This document shows positions 40,010 to 50,254 of a stretch of 64,000 nt of DNA, piece after piece. The translations under genes were made by a program, and so were the position numbers. The stretch is from an uncultured Acidimicrobiales bacterium (lineage in GTDB: Bacteria; Actinomycetota; Acidimicrobiia; Acidimicrobiales; SZUA-35), in the NCBI GenBank assembly GCA_937976305.1, contig CALJSB010000016.1, forward strand, positions 1-64,000, written 5' to 3'. Each line of letters starts with the position of its first letter. Within the stretch, counting starts at the first letter, position 1. The notes beneath the pieces were generated by a model. That model was not told the DNA's origin, ran no database searches, and was given only the letters and a program-made list of their open reading frames with translations.

Positions 40010-42892
40010 TCAGCGACCGTGACAGTGCTTGAACTTCTTTCCACTCTCGCACGGACACGGAGCGTTCCGTGGCGTCTTGTCCCATTCGTCCTTCACGACG
40101 GTGCGGGATTCTTCGACAGCGTCAGCGCCATCAGCGTCGACATCAGCCTTCGTTGCCTGGAGATCGGTGGCAATCGGCCCGTCGTCGCCACCGCCGAGCA
40201 GCGCTGCCGACCGAGCTGGCTTCTTCTTCGCTGCTGTGTCGTTGCCCGACTCTGTGTCGTTGCCCGACTCTGTGCCGTTGCCCGACTCTGTGCCGTTGGC
40301 CGACTCTGCGGTGACGGCCTCCGCAGTGCTGTCACCGGCGTTTGCGGCCGCGGCACCCTCGTGGCCATCAGCGTCAGCGTCGACGACGGCCGCGCCGTCT
40401 TCTGTCACTGCCGGTTCTGGTTGCTGGGTGACTTCCACGTGCATGACGTACTTCACAAAGTCGGCAGACAGCGACTTCATCATGGACGAGAACAGCTCGA
40501 ACCCTTCGCTCTGCCATTCAACCAGCGGGTCGCGCTGGCCCATTGCTCGGAGGTTGATGCCATCGCGCAGATAGTCCATCTCCGTCAGGTGTTCACGCCA
40601 ACGCTGATCGGTGAGCTGCAGCATGATCTGGCGTTCGATCTGTCGAAGCACCTCAGGCGTGAGCTCTTCCTCGCGCTTTTCGTAGTAGGCGATGCCCTCT
40701 TCACGCATCATCTCAGAGAGCTGTGCAGTGTTCCGGGCCTCCGAAAGCTGCTCTTCGGTGAGCTCGCTGGGCCAGAACGAAATGAGATCGGTGTGCAGAC
40801 TCTCGATGTCCCAGGTGTCGTCGAGCTCGTCGATGCAGTGCATCTCGACGAGCAGGTCGGCAACGTCCTCGATCGCGGCGAGGGTCTCCGTGCGAAGGTC
40901 GCCCTCTTCGAGGACCTGCAGTCGGCGGCCGTACACAACCTTGCGTTGCTCGTTGTAGACCTCGTCGTACTTCAGCACGTTTTTGCGGGTCTCGGCGTTG
41001 CGCTGCTCGACCGTTGTCTGAGCCCGTTCGACCGACTTGGTGACCATCTTCGATTCGATCGCGTCTTCTTCGGCGAGCGCCTTGTCCATGACCCAACTCG
41101 AAGCACCGTTGGAGAAGATCCGCATCAGATCATCTTCGAGAGAGAGGTAGAACCGGCTCTCGCCCGGCTCGCCCTGACGACCGGAGCGGCCACGGAGCTG
41201 GTCGTCGATTCGCCGGCTCTCATGTCGCTCGGTAGCGAGCACGTAGAGACCACCGGCTTCCTTCACCTTTTCGCCCTCGGCAGAGGTGATTGGTTCCCAA
41301 TAGTCGAGCCGTGACTGGTAGTACTCGGCGCCCTCTTCAGAGTCGAGCTCGAAGCCCTCGGCTTTCGTGTCTCGTTCCGCGAGCTTCTCGGCGTTGCCGC
41401 CGAGGATGATGTCGACGCCTCGGCCGGCCATGTTGGTGGCGACGGTGACGGCTCCCGGCTGGCCTGCTTGGGCCACGATGTCGGCCTCACGGAAGTGCTG
41501 CTTGGCGTTCAGGACCTCGTGTTCGATCTGGCGATCACGAAGCACGGTGGCGATCTTTTCGGACTTCTCGACCGATGCGGTCCCGACGAGCACTGGTTGA
41601 CCGCGACTCACTCGCTCCTCAATATCGGCGACCGCAGCATTGAACTTCGCATCTTCGGTCTTGTAGATGAGGTCGGGCTGATCGGCTCGGGCAATCGGCT
41701 TGTTCGTGGGGACCTGCACGACCGGGAGGTCGTAGGTGGTCTCGAGCTCGACCGCATCGCTGAGGGCGGTACCCGTCATACCGGCGAGCTTGTCGTACAT
41801 GCGGAAGTAGTTCTGCAGCGTGACGGTGGCCATCGTCTGCTGCTCGTCCTTGATCTTGACGCCTTCCTTGGCCTCGACGGCTTGGTGGAGGCCATCAGAC
41901 CAGCGCCGTCCATCGAGCACACGACCGGTGAACTCGTCGACGATCTTCACTTCGCCGTCGACCAGTAGGTAGTCCTTGTCCTTCTTGAACAGCTCTTTGG
42001 CCCGCAGCGCGGCGTTGAGCTGGTGGATCAGGTTCTGCTGCACCCCGTCGTAGAGGTTGTCGACTTCGAGAATCTCCTCGACGTGCGCCACACCCTCATC
42101 GGTGATGGCCACGATGCGCTTCTCTTCATCGACTTCGTAGTCTTCGTTGATCCGGAGCTTCCGAGCGACGTCGGCAAAGCGGTAGTACAGATCGGCGGCC
42201 CCGCGCAGCTTGCCGCTGATGATCAGTGGCGTTCGGGCTTCGTCGATCAGAATCGAGTCGATCTCGTCGACGATGGCGTAGAAGTGGCCGCGTTGGACCA
42301 TGTCTTCGCGAGCTCGGGCCATGTTGTCGCGGAGATAGTCGAAGCCGAACTCGTTGTTGGTTCCGTAGGTGATGTCGCAGCCATACTGCGCCCGCTTGAA
42401 CGACGAGGCCTTGGGGCCATCCGGTACGACCAAGCCCACGTCTAGACCCAAGCGACGGTGGATCTGGCCCATCCACTCGGCGTGGAAACTGGCCAGGTAG
42501 TCGTTCACCGTGACGACATGGACGCCCTTGCCGGCGAGCGCATTGAGATACACCGGAAGGGTCGACACGAGGGTCTTGCCTTCACCGGTCTTCATCTCAG
42601 CGACCCAGCCCCAGTGCAGGGCGGCACCACCCATCATCTGCACGTCGTAGTGGCGCTGGCCGATCTCACGGCGAGCGACTTCGCGCACGGTGGCGAACGC
42701 ATCGACCATCAAATCGTCGAGCGACGCGCCGTTGTCGAGCTGCGTTTTGAACTCGCCCGTCTTGGCGACGAGCGCGTCGTCGCTCAGCTTCTCGTAGTCG
42801 GCTTCGAGAGAGTTGACGGGTTCAACGACGCTTTGAATTGCTTTGAGGCGCTTGCCGTCGCCTGCTTTGAGAATTTTGTTGAGGAGCTTCAC
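40010..42892 (-). CDS. secA: Preprotein translocase ATPase SecA
   Basis: 960 aa from ATG 42892. Walker A EMKTGEGKTLVSTLPVYLNA, DEID motor motif IVDEIDSILIDEART, second motor domain VTVATNMAGRGVDIILGGN and QLRGRSGRQGEPGESRFYLS, and the C-terminal zinc site CPCESGKKFKHCHGR. Before the zinc tail there is an acidic low-complexity stretch with four TESGN(G/D) steps (about residues 865-895) that is absent in model SecA. It drives export through SecYEG. Preceded by hpf, followed by prfB, same strand. Confidence 0.95.
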   Translation of the reverse strand: MKLLNKILKAGDGKRLKAIQSVVEPVNSLEADYEKLSDDALVAKTGEFKTQLDNGASLDDLMVDAFATVREVARREIGQRHYDVQMMGGAALHWGWVAEMKTGEGKTLVSTLPVYLNALAGKGVHVVTVNDYLASFHAEWMGQIHRRLGLDVGLVVPDGPKASSFKRAQYGCDITYGTNNEFGFDYLRDNMARAREDMVQRGHFYAIVDEIDSILIDEARTPLIISGKLRGAADLYYRFADVARKLRINEDYEVDEEKRIVAITDEGVAHVEEILEVDNLYDGVQQNLIHQLNAALRAKELFKKDKDYLLVDGEVKIVDEFTGRVLDGRRWSDGLHQAVEAKEGVKIKDEQQTMATVTLQNYFRMYDKLAGMTGTALSDAVELETTYDLPVVQVPTNKPIARADQPDLIYKTEDAKFNAAVADIEERVSRGQPVLVGTASVEKSEKIATVLRDRQIEHEVLNAKQHFREADIVAQAGQPGAVTVATNMAGRGVDIILGGNAEKLAERDTKAEGFELDSEEGAEYYQSRLDYWEPITSAEGEKVKEAGGLYVLATERHESRRIDDQLRGRSGRQGEPGESRFYLSLEDDLMRIFSNGASSWVMDKALAEEDAIESKMVTKSVERAQTTVEQRNAETRKNVLKYDEVYNEQRKVVYGRRLQVLEEGDLRTETLAAIEDVADLLVEMHCIDELDDTWDIESLHTDLISFWPSELTEEQLSEARNTAQLSEMMREEGIAYYEKREEELTPEVLRQIERQIMLQLTDQRWREHLTEMDYLRDGINLRAMGQRDPLVEWQSEGFELFSSMMKSLSADFVKYVMHVEVTQQPEPAVTEDGAAVVDADADGHEGAAAANAGDSTAEAVTAESANGTESGNGTESGNDTESGNDTAAKKKPARSAALLGGGDDGPIATDLQATKADVDADGADAVEESRTVVKDEWDKTPRNAPCPCESGKKFKHCHGR

Positions 42893-42975
42893 TGTTCATC
42901 ACTCTATCTCTGGGCCCTCACCCATCGTCTGGCACTCCTCCAGTCGGCCTGACGAGGGCGAGTCTGAGTGTCGGG

Positions 42976-43533
42976 CTACTCGATGTCGATCAAGCCGATG
43001 TCGCCATCTTCACGGCGGTACACGATGGCCGACTGCTTCGTTTCGTCATTGATGAAGACGTAGAAATCGTGGTTCAACAAATCCATCTGTAGGGCGGCCG
43101 ACTCAGCATCCATCGCGGTGATGTCGAACTTCTTCGTCTTGACGATGTTGTACACCGGATCGGGGTGCTGATCGTCGGGCAGCAGCGTCTCGGGAACCAG
43201 CTCAGGAGCCAGTTCGACTCGCTCGCGCTTGCGGTTCCGCTTTTGAATCCGGGTCTTCAACTTGCGAAGTTGCCGTTCGAGCTTGTCGACGGCCAGATCA
43301 ATGGCGGTGAACCCGTCGGGGGCCGAAACCTTCGTGCGCACGTGGTGACCATGGCCCTCCATCGTGACTTCGCAATACTCGATCTTGCCGCTGCGGGGCG
43401 TCTCTTCCCAGAAGTGGACCTCAGCCCACTCCATCCCGCTCAGATATCGATCAAGTCGCCCGATCTTGTCTACTGCCTGCTGCCGAAGTGACTCCGACAC
43501 TGTTGTGTGGCGACCGCTGACCGTTACCTCCAT
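42976..43533 (-). CDS. hpf: Long-form ribosome hibernation promoting factor
   Basis: 185 aa from ATG 43533. The N-terminal 100 residues (MEVTVSGRHTTVSESLRQQA, KIGRLDRYLSGMEWAEVHFW, LERQLRKLKTRIQKR) form the RaiA/HPF ribosome-binding fold, and the C-terminal 55 residues (IVKTKKFDITAMDAESAALQ, DFYVFINDE, GLIDIE) form the dimerisation domain that joins two 70S ribosomes into inactive 100S particles in long-form HPF. Confidence 0.95.
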   Translation of the reverse strand: MEVTVSGRHTTVSESLRQQAVDKIGRLDRYLSGMEWAEVHFWEETPRSGKIEYCEVTMEGHGHHVRTKVSAPDGFTAIDLAVDKLERQLRKLKTRIQKRNRKRERVELAPELVPETLLPDDQHPDPVYNIVKTKKFDITAMDAESAALQMDLLNHDFYVFINDETKQSAIVYRREDGDIGLIDIE

Positions 43534-43560
43534 GAAGAGGATCCTTTCGGTGGTGAGTTG

Positions 43561-44184
43561 TCACCTCATAGTACGCAGCTCGCCAACGTCGTGCCGGGCA
43601 TCACGCTGACGACGAGCCACCGCAGCAAACGCAAGGCCGTGCACCTCGAGCGCACCGACCACACGCAGGGCTTGGGCACAACGAGCCATCGATCCTCCCG
43701 TCGTGACAACATCGTCGACGAGCAACACGCGAGCTGGAGACTGTTTCGTTGCGACGAGGTTTGGTCCCAACAACCGGGATGATCGGTCACCACCTCGCTG
43801 GGCTCCGCCGACCCGAGACAAGAGTCGCCTGTGTGGCACACCAAGGTTGCGAGCAACAGCCCTGGCCAAGATCCGACCCTGGTCAAAACCTCGCTGGCGT
43901 CGCTGTTCGGGGCTCGCTGGTACCCACGTGACGACGTCGACCGGTTCGAGATGCAGGCTGCGCTCGGCAAGTGATCGCGCCAGCCGTCGCAGAATGTCGC
44001 GTCGCCCGCCGTTCTTGGCGGCAACAACGATGGCGCCGACATGGTCGTCGTAGCTCACGACCCCAGTGACCGTGTTGAGCCCCGCCACGTCAAACTCGAT
44101 CAGCGGCGACACGATGGGCCAACACGCCTCGCACACCGTGCGAGCGAGCTGCCCGCACCCGGGACAACGCCGTTCAAGGAACAC
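43561..44184 (-). CDS. ComF family phosphoribosyltransferase-like protein
   Basis: 207 aa from ATG 44184. A four-Cys zinc knuckle (CPGCGQLARTVCEAC) is followed by a type-I phosphoribosyltransferase fold with the PRPP motif VLLVDDVVTTGGSMARCAQA and the characteristic PASPEQRRQRGFDQGRILAR. ComF proteins support DNA uptake in competent species; in others the role is open. It ends 27 bp before hpf. Confidence 0.9.
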   Translation of the reverse strand: MFLERRCPGCGQLARTVCEACWPIVSPLIEFDVAGLNTVTGVVSYDDHVGAIVVAAKNGGRRDILRRLARSLAERSLHLEPVDVVTWVPASPEQRRQRGFDQGRILARAVARNLGVPHRRLLSRVGGAQRGGDRSSRLLGPNLVATKQSPARVLLVDDVVTTGGSMARCAQALRVVGALEVHGLAFAAVARRQRDARHDVGELRTMR

Positions 44185-44242
44185 ACCGCAACGCTACGAA
44201 CGACCTCTGCCAAGTCCGGCAAACCAGTCGACAAAACCCGTT

Positions 44243-44284
44243 CTGGAGTCTCCTACCGGCGTTTTTGCCGGTAGGAGACTCCAG
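44243..44284 (-). terminator. Perfect 18-bp hairpin downstream of ahcY (third repeat copy)
   Basis: CTGGAGTCTCCTACCGGC pairs without mismatch with GCCGGTAGGAGACTCCAG around a 6-nt loop. On the minus strand it lies 50 nt past the ahcY stop and is followed by AACGGGTTTTGTC, so it may end the ahcY transcript. It is the best-kept member of the family seen at 35907-36009. Confidence 0.65.
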
Positions 44285-44334
44285 TTCGGAGAATGACTGT
44301 GTGTTGGGCTGACGTGCCGGTCAGCTATCAGCGC

Positions 44335-45807
<1,473 letters not shown>

Positions 45808-45933
45808 AGTGATTTCTCCCGTTGGGTGGATCAGTGATTGGGAGGGCTGAGGCCAACTGGCCCAGGTCACAACAGCCCGCAAACCCGCACGTAGCGTATC
45901 GACTTCGCCACAGCGGACCCGACATCGGGTAGG

Positions 45934-46368
45934 TCACCTCAGATAGGCCCGCAATCCGGCGTCTGCTTTGTCGCCGATCTGGTCGAAGACGAGGCCCAAG
46001 AAGGTGTTGCCAGGGCGAAACAGCCCTTTGAGCGACAGTTCGGCGTCATAGGTGAGCGTGGTCGAGCCGTCTTCCGCCTGGGCGACAGTGATGATGTCGA
46101 AGGACCGCAGTGCCGATGTCTCGGCAACAGCAACGAGTCGATGGTCCGGCACGAACTCGGTGACCTCGTAGGTGAGCGTCATCGATCCACCGGTGAAGGT
46201 CTTGACGGACACGTCATATGCCGAGCCGACAGCCGGCCCGTCGCCCTTCACCTGCACCGAGGAACGGACCCCAGGGTCCCACTCCTCGAAGTTCGACAAG
46301 TCGCCAACCTTGGCAAATGCCTCAGCTGGCGAGAGCGAGGTCGGAACGGTGGTGATGTAGCGGGCCAT
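45934..46368 (-). CDS. SRPBCC family protein, copy A
   Basis: 144 aa from ATG 46368 (MARYITTVPTSLSPAEAFAK). The fold of START-like polyketide cyclase/dehydrase proteins: AFAKVGDLSNFEEWDPGVRS, LTYEVTEFVPDHRLVAVAET, and a C-terminal helix VFDQIGDKADAGLRAYLR. Tandem with copy B (46429); the two share the layout AEAFA-x-x-x-DL and E(F)W-D-x-GV and probably arose by duplication. Confidence 0.85.
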   Translation of the reverse strand: MARYITTVPTSLSPAEAFAKVGDLSNFEEWDPGVRSSVQVKGDGPAVGSAYDVSVKTFTGGSMTLTYEVTEFVPDHRLVAVAETSALRSFDIITVAQAEDGSTTLTYDAELSLKGLFRPGNTFLGLVFDQIGDKADAGLRAYLR

Positions 46369-46428
46369 GCCTACCTCTTCGCCGAAACAGACGTCGGTGG
46401 ATTCACCGCACGAGCTCAACTGACAAGC

Positions 46429-46887
46429 TCAGCCTGATGGATTGAGAAAACCCGTGAGCCCCGACTCGGCGACCGCCGCAACCTTCGTGAATACACCGTC
46501 GAGCTGCTCCGACGTGAGAGGCGCATCGTCGCCCATGAGCTCGAGCGAGCCGACGTATTCGAGGGTGCAACCTCCTTCATCGGCACTTGCGCCCTCAGGG
46601 GTGAGCGTGAGCGTGTCGTGGGCTCGGAAGGTGGTGTGCTCGCCGATCATCACGAATCGGTTCGGGGCATCAAACTCGGTGAGTTCGTAGACCACCTGCG
46701 CTGGCTTGCCATCGAAACCAGTGACCGTGACCTCGTATTTGGCGCCGAGCGCCGGGCCGTCACCCTCGACTTGGTGAGCATTGGTGACGCCGCGGTCCCA
46801 CTCATTCACTCTCGTGAGGTCGGCCAGCATGGCGAAGGCCTCGGCCTGGCTGAGTGGGGAGCTGATGTGAAAGGTCTCGGTGGCCAT
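46429..46887 (-). CDS. SRPBCC family protein, copy B
   Basis: 152 aa from ATG 46887 (MATETFHISSPLSQAEAFAM). LADLTRVNEWDRGVTNAHQV and VVYELTEFDAPNRFVMIGEH match copy A in place and pattern, with FRAHDTLTLTPEGASADEGG as the distal strands. It precedes copy A on the minus strand (60 bp apart). Ligand unknown. Confidence 0.85.
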   Translation of the reverse strand: MATETFHISSPLSQAEAFAMLADLTRVNEWDRGVTNAHQVEGDGPALGAKYEVTVTGFDGKPAQVVYELTEFDAPNRFVMIGEHTTFRAHDTLTLTPEGASADEGGCTLEYVGSLELMGDDAPLTSEQLDGVFTKVAAVAESGLTGFLNPSG

Positions 46888-46898
46888 GTGATGTCCGA

Positions 46899-47135
46899 TC
46901 AGGCCTCGAAGGTCGGGCTGATGCCGTCGCTCTCAGCCTTGGCCGTGAGCCGCGTGTGTTCAGCGTCGTCGACAACCTCGGACTCGTCGATCAACATCAC
47001 TGGGATGTCGTCGTCGATCCGGTAGCGGCGCTTGGTGCGAGGGTTGTACAACGACGATTCGTCCTCGAAGTAGAGAAGGGGTCCCTTGTCTTCGGGGCAG
47101 GCGAGAATCGCAAGCAACTGCGAGTCGAGAGTCAT
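46899..47135 (-). CDS. Trm112-family protein
   Basis: 78 aa from ATG 47135. LLAILACPEDKGPLLYFEDE and RRYRIDDDIPVMLIDES match Trm112, a small activator of methyltransferases and synthases in envelope and tRNA pathways. Only CPED of the usual two CxxC pairs is retained (the second Cys pair is not visible), so zinc is probably not bound, as in many bacterial members. 12 bp before the SRPBCC pair. Confidence 0.85.
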   Translation of the reverse strand: MTLDSQLLAILACPEDKGPLLYFEDESSLYNPRTKRRYRIDDDIPVMLIDESEVVDDAEHTRLTAKAESDGISPTFEA

Positions 47136-47162
47136 GGCCTCAGGCTAGGCCGAATTGGCGCC

Positions 47163-49055
47163 TCAGCGAGGACTGAAGACCGCCGCCGCGTCGGCCGGGA
47201 CGGCATCCCACCGCTCGGTGCACATCACGAGCAGGTCGGCGACCCGGCACTCCTGGCCGACAGGAGCAATCACGTACTGCGCCTGCCCTTCCGGAAGGAT
47301 GAAGGCATTCACGACATCAGCACCGGCCAGTGGGGTCGGTGTCGGGTCGCAGGGAAAGCGCTCTTGGCGTGCTGCATAGACGTTGTCGACCGGCGCCTCA
47401 GCTCGGGTGGCCGCCACGACGACATCTTGGAACCGCAGCAGACCCGGGCCCTGCGCAAACTCGGCCGCACAGTAGAAGTCGGGTTCGAGGTGCACCCGTT
47501 CGTGCTCGGCCGCCACCGCGGTGATGGCGTTCATGATCGCCACTCGCTCGTCGGTTGGCCGAAACACATCGTGGGCCTGATCGCGGAACTGCTGTACGTC
47601 GACAACCTGAATGAGCGCGGCAATCGCGAGAAGCGGGGCCACCAGGCGTCGAGGTGACCATCGAGAGAGCACCGCAGCGCCAACGACGAGTGCGCCGTAG
47701 CTCACCGGCCACAGCAGTCGACCAGACACCCGAAGTTGGCCGGTCACGCGATCGATGGCGCCAGGCACCACGAGCATGGCCACCGACCACAGCCCGAGCA
47801 CCACGGCAAACACAGCGAGGCCACTGACGTTGGCCCAGTTGCCGGCATAGCGATCACGTCGGCGCCAGATCCATGCTGCCGCACCCACGGCTGCAGCAAG
47901 GCCGGCGAAGCCGTAGATGTAGCGATGCAGCTCAAGGTTGCCGACCACCCACCGCAGCGGTGTGCGTACGTCGTGCGGGTCGTCGTTCCACAGCCGGACC
48001 ACGGGGCCGATGGCGTACAAGCTCAGCAGCAGCGTCACCGCCGCCACGACTTGGTGACGTCGAATCAGGTCGACGAACCGCTTGGGTTGCAGCAAGACAG
48101 CGGCCCCAACGGCAAGCAGCCAGCCCATACCGAGCCAGTTGAACCCCTCGAAGTCGCCGTTGGCCAGAAGAATCCATTCGTTACCCGGCCACAGGCGCGA
48201 CCACTGCGGCCACACCGGCCCGACCACGTAGGTGCCGTAGAGGCCATACCCAGCGGCGGTGTCGACGCTTGAACCGAGAAGTCCGGTGACCGTGCCGGCA
48301 ACCGCCAACGGAACGATCGAGCCAACAGCCCAGAGCAAGAACCGACGAACCGCCAGTTCGTTGCGAGCGAGTGAACCGAGAGCGCCTGCGCCAACGATGG
48401 CGAGCACACCAACGAACAGGTACGGGTGGATGAGCAGCGTTGCGACAACGAGCACCGTGGCCCACACCAACGTGCGACGCTGCCGGCCCGCGCGTTCGTC
48501 GGCGGTGCCGACGTGGAGCGCTCCGACCACCGTCCAGGCAAGAAGCAGCGTGAACTGGGCGGCAAGGCCGGGGTGCCAGGTGCGCAGCATCATGATGGGC
48601 GCTGACACTGCGATGGTGGCGACGCTCATCTCGACCGGTAGTGAGCGAACCCCGAACGAACGCACCGCAGCGACAGCCGCAAGACCCTGCAGGCTGAAGA
48701 TCGTGAGGTACCAGAGCGCAAACCATTGCTCGGCGGTGAGTCCAATCCAACGAAACGTCTTTGCAATCAAGGCCCACAGCGAGAGGCTGTCGGTGAAGAC
48801 AATGACGATTCCGTCCGGCGCATCCAGTCGATCAACGTGCAGGAGCGGGTACGACCACGGCTCGGACAGAAACGTCCGAAAGCCAGCCAACCCAATGCCT
48901 GCGTCTCCTCCGAGTGACTCCCAAATTGCGGGATCGCCACTGAGAAAGTCGGCGCCGTAAGTGACAAGGGCAGCGATGGCCCCGATCGCGGCGCCCAGCA
49001 CGAGTCGCACGCCGGTGCCAGACACCATCGTGTCGCTTGCTGCGGTGCGGTTCAC
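47163..49055 (-). CDS. Polytopic membrane protein, GT-C-like (DUF6311 style)
   Basis: 630 aa from ATG 49055. About 12 membrane helices. The first loop (GDPAIWESLGGDAGIGLAGF and EPWSYPLLHVDRLDAPDGIV, then FTDSLSLWALIAKTF) follows the pattern of membrane glycosyltransferase-like proteins in which an Asp of the first external loop acts on a lipid-linked sugar. The C-terminal 120 residues are soluble. It starts with an ATGA overlap on the manA stop, within the mannose operon, which fits a role in building surface glycans. Confidence 0.75.
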   Translation of the reverse strand: MNRTAASDTMVSGTGVRLVLGAAIGAIAALVTYGADFLSGDPAIWESLGGDAGIGLAGFRTFLSEPWSYPLLHVDRLDAPDGIVIVFTDSLSLWALIAKTFRWIGLTAEQWFALWYLTIFSLQGLAAVAAVRSFGVRSLPVEMSVATIAVSAPIMMLRTWHPGLAAQFTLLLAWTVVGALHVGTADERAGRQRRTLVWATVLVVATLLIHPYLFVGVLAIVGAGALGSLARNELAVRRFLLWAVGSIVPLAVAGTVTGLLGSSVDTAAGYGLYGTYVVGPVWPQWSRLWPGNEWILLANGDFEGFNWLGMGWLLAVGAAVLLQPKRFVDLIRRHQVVAAVTLLLSLYAIGPVVRLWNDDPHDVRTPLRWVVGNLELHRYIYGFAGLAAAVGAAAWIWRRRDRYAGNWANVSGLAVFAVVLGLWSVAMLVVPGAIDRVTGQLRVSGRLLWPVSYGALVVGAAVLSRWSPRRLVAPLLAIAALIQVVDVQQFRDQAHDVFRPTDERVAIMNAITAVAAEHERVHLEPDFYCAAEFAQGPGLLRFQDVVVAATRAEAPVDNVYAARQERFPCDPTPTPLAGADVVNAFILPEGQAQYVIAPVGQECRVADLLVMCTERWDAVPADAAAVFSPR

Positions 49056-50248
49056 CCTGGTCCGGCGATCCAGGCGATGCCGTGGCCGGTGATCGTGAGC
49101 GGCCCGTCTGCATCGCTCACAAACGTGATGGCGCCTTGGTCGACGCGATTGCTCGCGGTTGCTGTGGCCAGCGTGGCGAATCCCTCAGTCAGCAGGACGA
49201 TTCGGGGCCCCGTGCGATCGATCACCACCGGATCGCCGTCGAACACGACTCGGGTGAGCGAAAACTCATCGACGGGGCTTTCGTAGGTGTGCGTCGACGA
49301 CTCAAATGCCTGGATCGGAGCCTCTTCCGGCTCAAACGAACAGATGCTGAGCAACTCGTCGATGGCAACGTGCTTCGGCGTCAACCCGCCCCGAACAACG
49401 TTGTCGGAGTTGGCCATCACCTCGACGCCAACCCCGTGCAGGTACGCGTGCAGGTTTCCGGCACCCATGAAGAAGCCTTCTCCCGGGTCGAGCACCACGT
49501 GGTTGAGCAAGAAGCCGACGGCGACTCCGGCATCGTCTGGCGCAGAGCTTGCCAGCCGAGAGATTGCGTTTGCGGCGCCGACGAACTCGGGCGAGGTTTG
49601 CATGTGTTCGAGAGCGTTGCGCAGTCCGATCACAATGCGGCGAGCCGAGTCGGCATCAAGCCCGAGCAGCCAGGAAACCGCGCCGGCCAAGACCTCGCTT
49701 GGGGTTCCATCGGCCTCAATTCGCCGTACCAGTTCAACCAGCTCATCGGTGTCGGATCGGCCGAGCGCAATCTCGGAAACAAACTCACGAGTCGCACCGA
49801 GATCTCGAAACCCGCAGAGGCCCTCGAACCGAGTGAGCGCAACAACCATCTCGGGCTTGTGGTTTGGATCGCGGTACGTGCGATGAGGGGCAGCGATGTC
49901 GACGCCTGCCTCATTTTCTCGGGCGAACCCGGCCTGGGCCTGCTCAAGCGTCGGATGCACTTGAATCGACAGCGGCCGAGCGATGGCGAGCACCTTGAAC
50001 AGATACGGCAACTGGCCATACGTGGCCGCTACTTCAGGGCCGAGAAATCGGTCCCGATCGCTGGCGATCAGTTTGTCGAGTGTCTTGTGGTCGTGGTCTG
50101 TGCCAACGATGCGGCTCGGTCCGCGGTCGTGGGATCCCATCCACAGCTCGGCTTGCGGCTCGCCCGTCGGGGCGCGACCCAGCAGCGTCGCCAGCGTCGT
50201 CGTGTCGCCCCACGCACTGTTCTGGATCCGACCCTCCAGACGATGCAC
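49052..50248 (-). CDS. manA: Mannose-6-phosphate isomerase, class I
   Basis: 398 aa from ATG 50248. The zinc site is shown by QVHPTLEQAQAGFARENEAG (Gln, His), HKPEMVVALTRFEGLCGF (Glu) and the distal GVEVMANSDNVVRGGLTPKH (His in MGAGNLHAYLHGVGV). It interconverts fructose-6-P and mannose-6-P, feeding the next enzyme. Overlaps the following gene by 4 nt and follows the phosphomannomutase by 6 nt. Confidence 0.95.
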   Translation of the reverse strand: MHRLEGRIQNSAWGDTTTLATLLGRAPTGEPQAELWMGSHDRGPSRIVGTDHDHKTLDKLIASDRDRFLGPEVAATYGQLPYLFKVLAIARPLSIQVHPTLEQAQAGFARENEAGVDIAAPHRTYRDPNHKPEMVVALTRFEGLCGFRDLGATREFVSEIALGRSDTDELVELVRRIEADGTPSEVLAGAVSWLLGLDADSARRIVIGLRNALEHMQTSPEFVGAANAISRLASSAPDDAGVAVGFLLNHVVLDPGEGFFMGAGNLHAYLHGVGVEVMANSDNVVRGGLTPKHVAIDELLSICSFEPEEAPIQAFESSTHTYESPVDEFSLTRVVFDGDPVVIDRTGPRIVLLTEGFATLATATASNRVDQGAITFVSDADGPLTITGHGIAWIAGPG

Positions 50249-50254
50249 GGAAGC

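Noticed and set aside
40019-41314. 431-codon plus-strand frame opposite secA
   Set aside because: It lies entirely antisense to secA, has no family character, and exists because of GC-rich third positions.
45808-45933. SAH or SAM riboswitch before ahcY
   Set aside because: I looked for a conserved riboswitch core upstream of the ATG but found only a normal ribosome binding site (GGGAGAAA) and no convincing structure.
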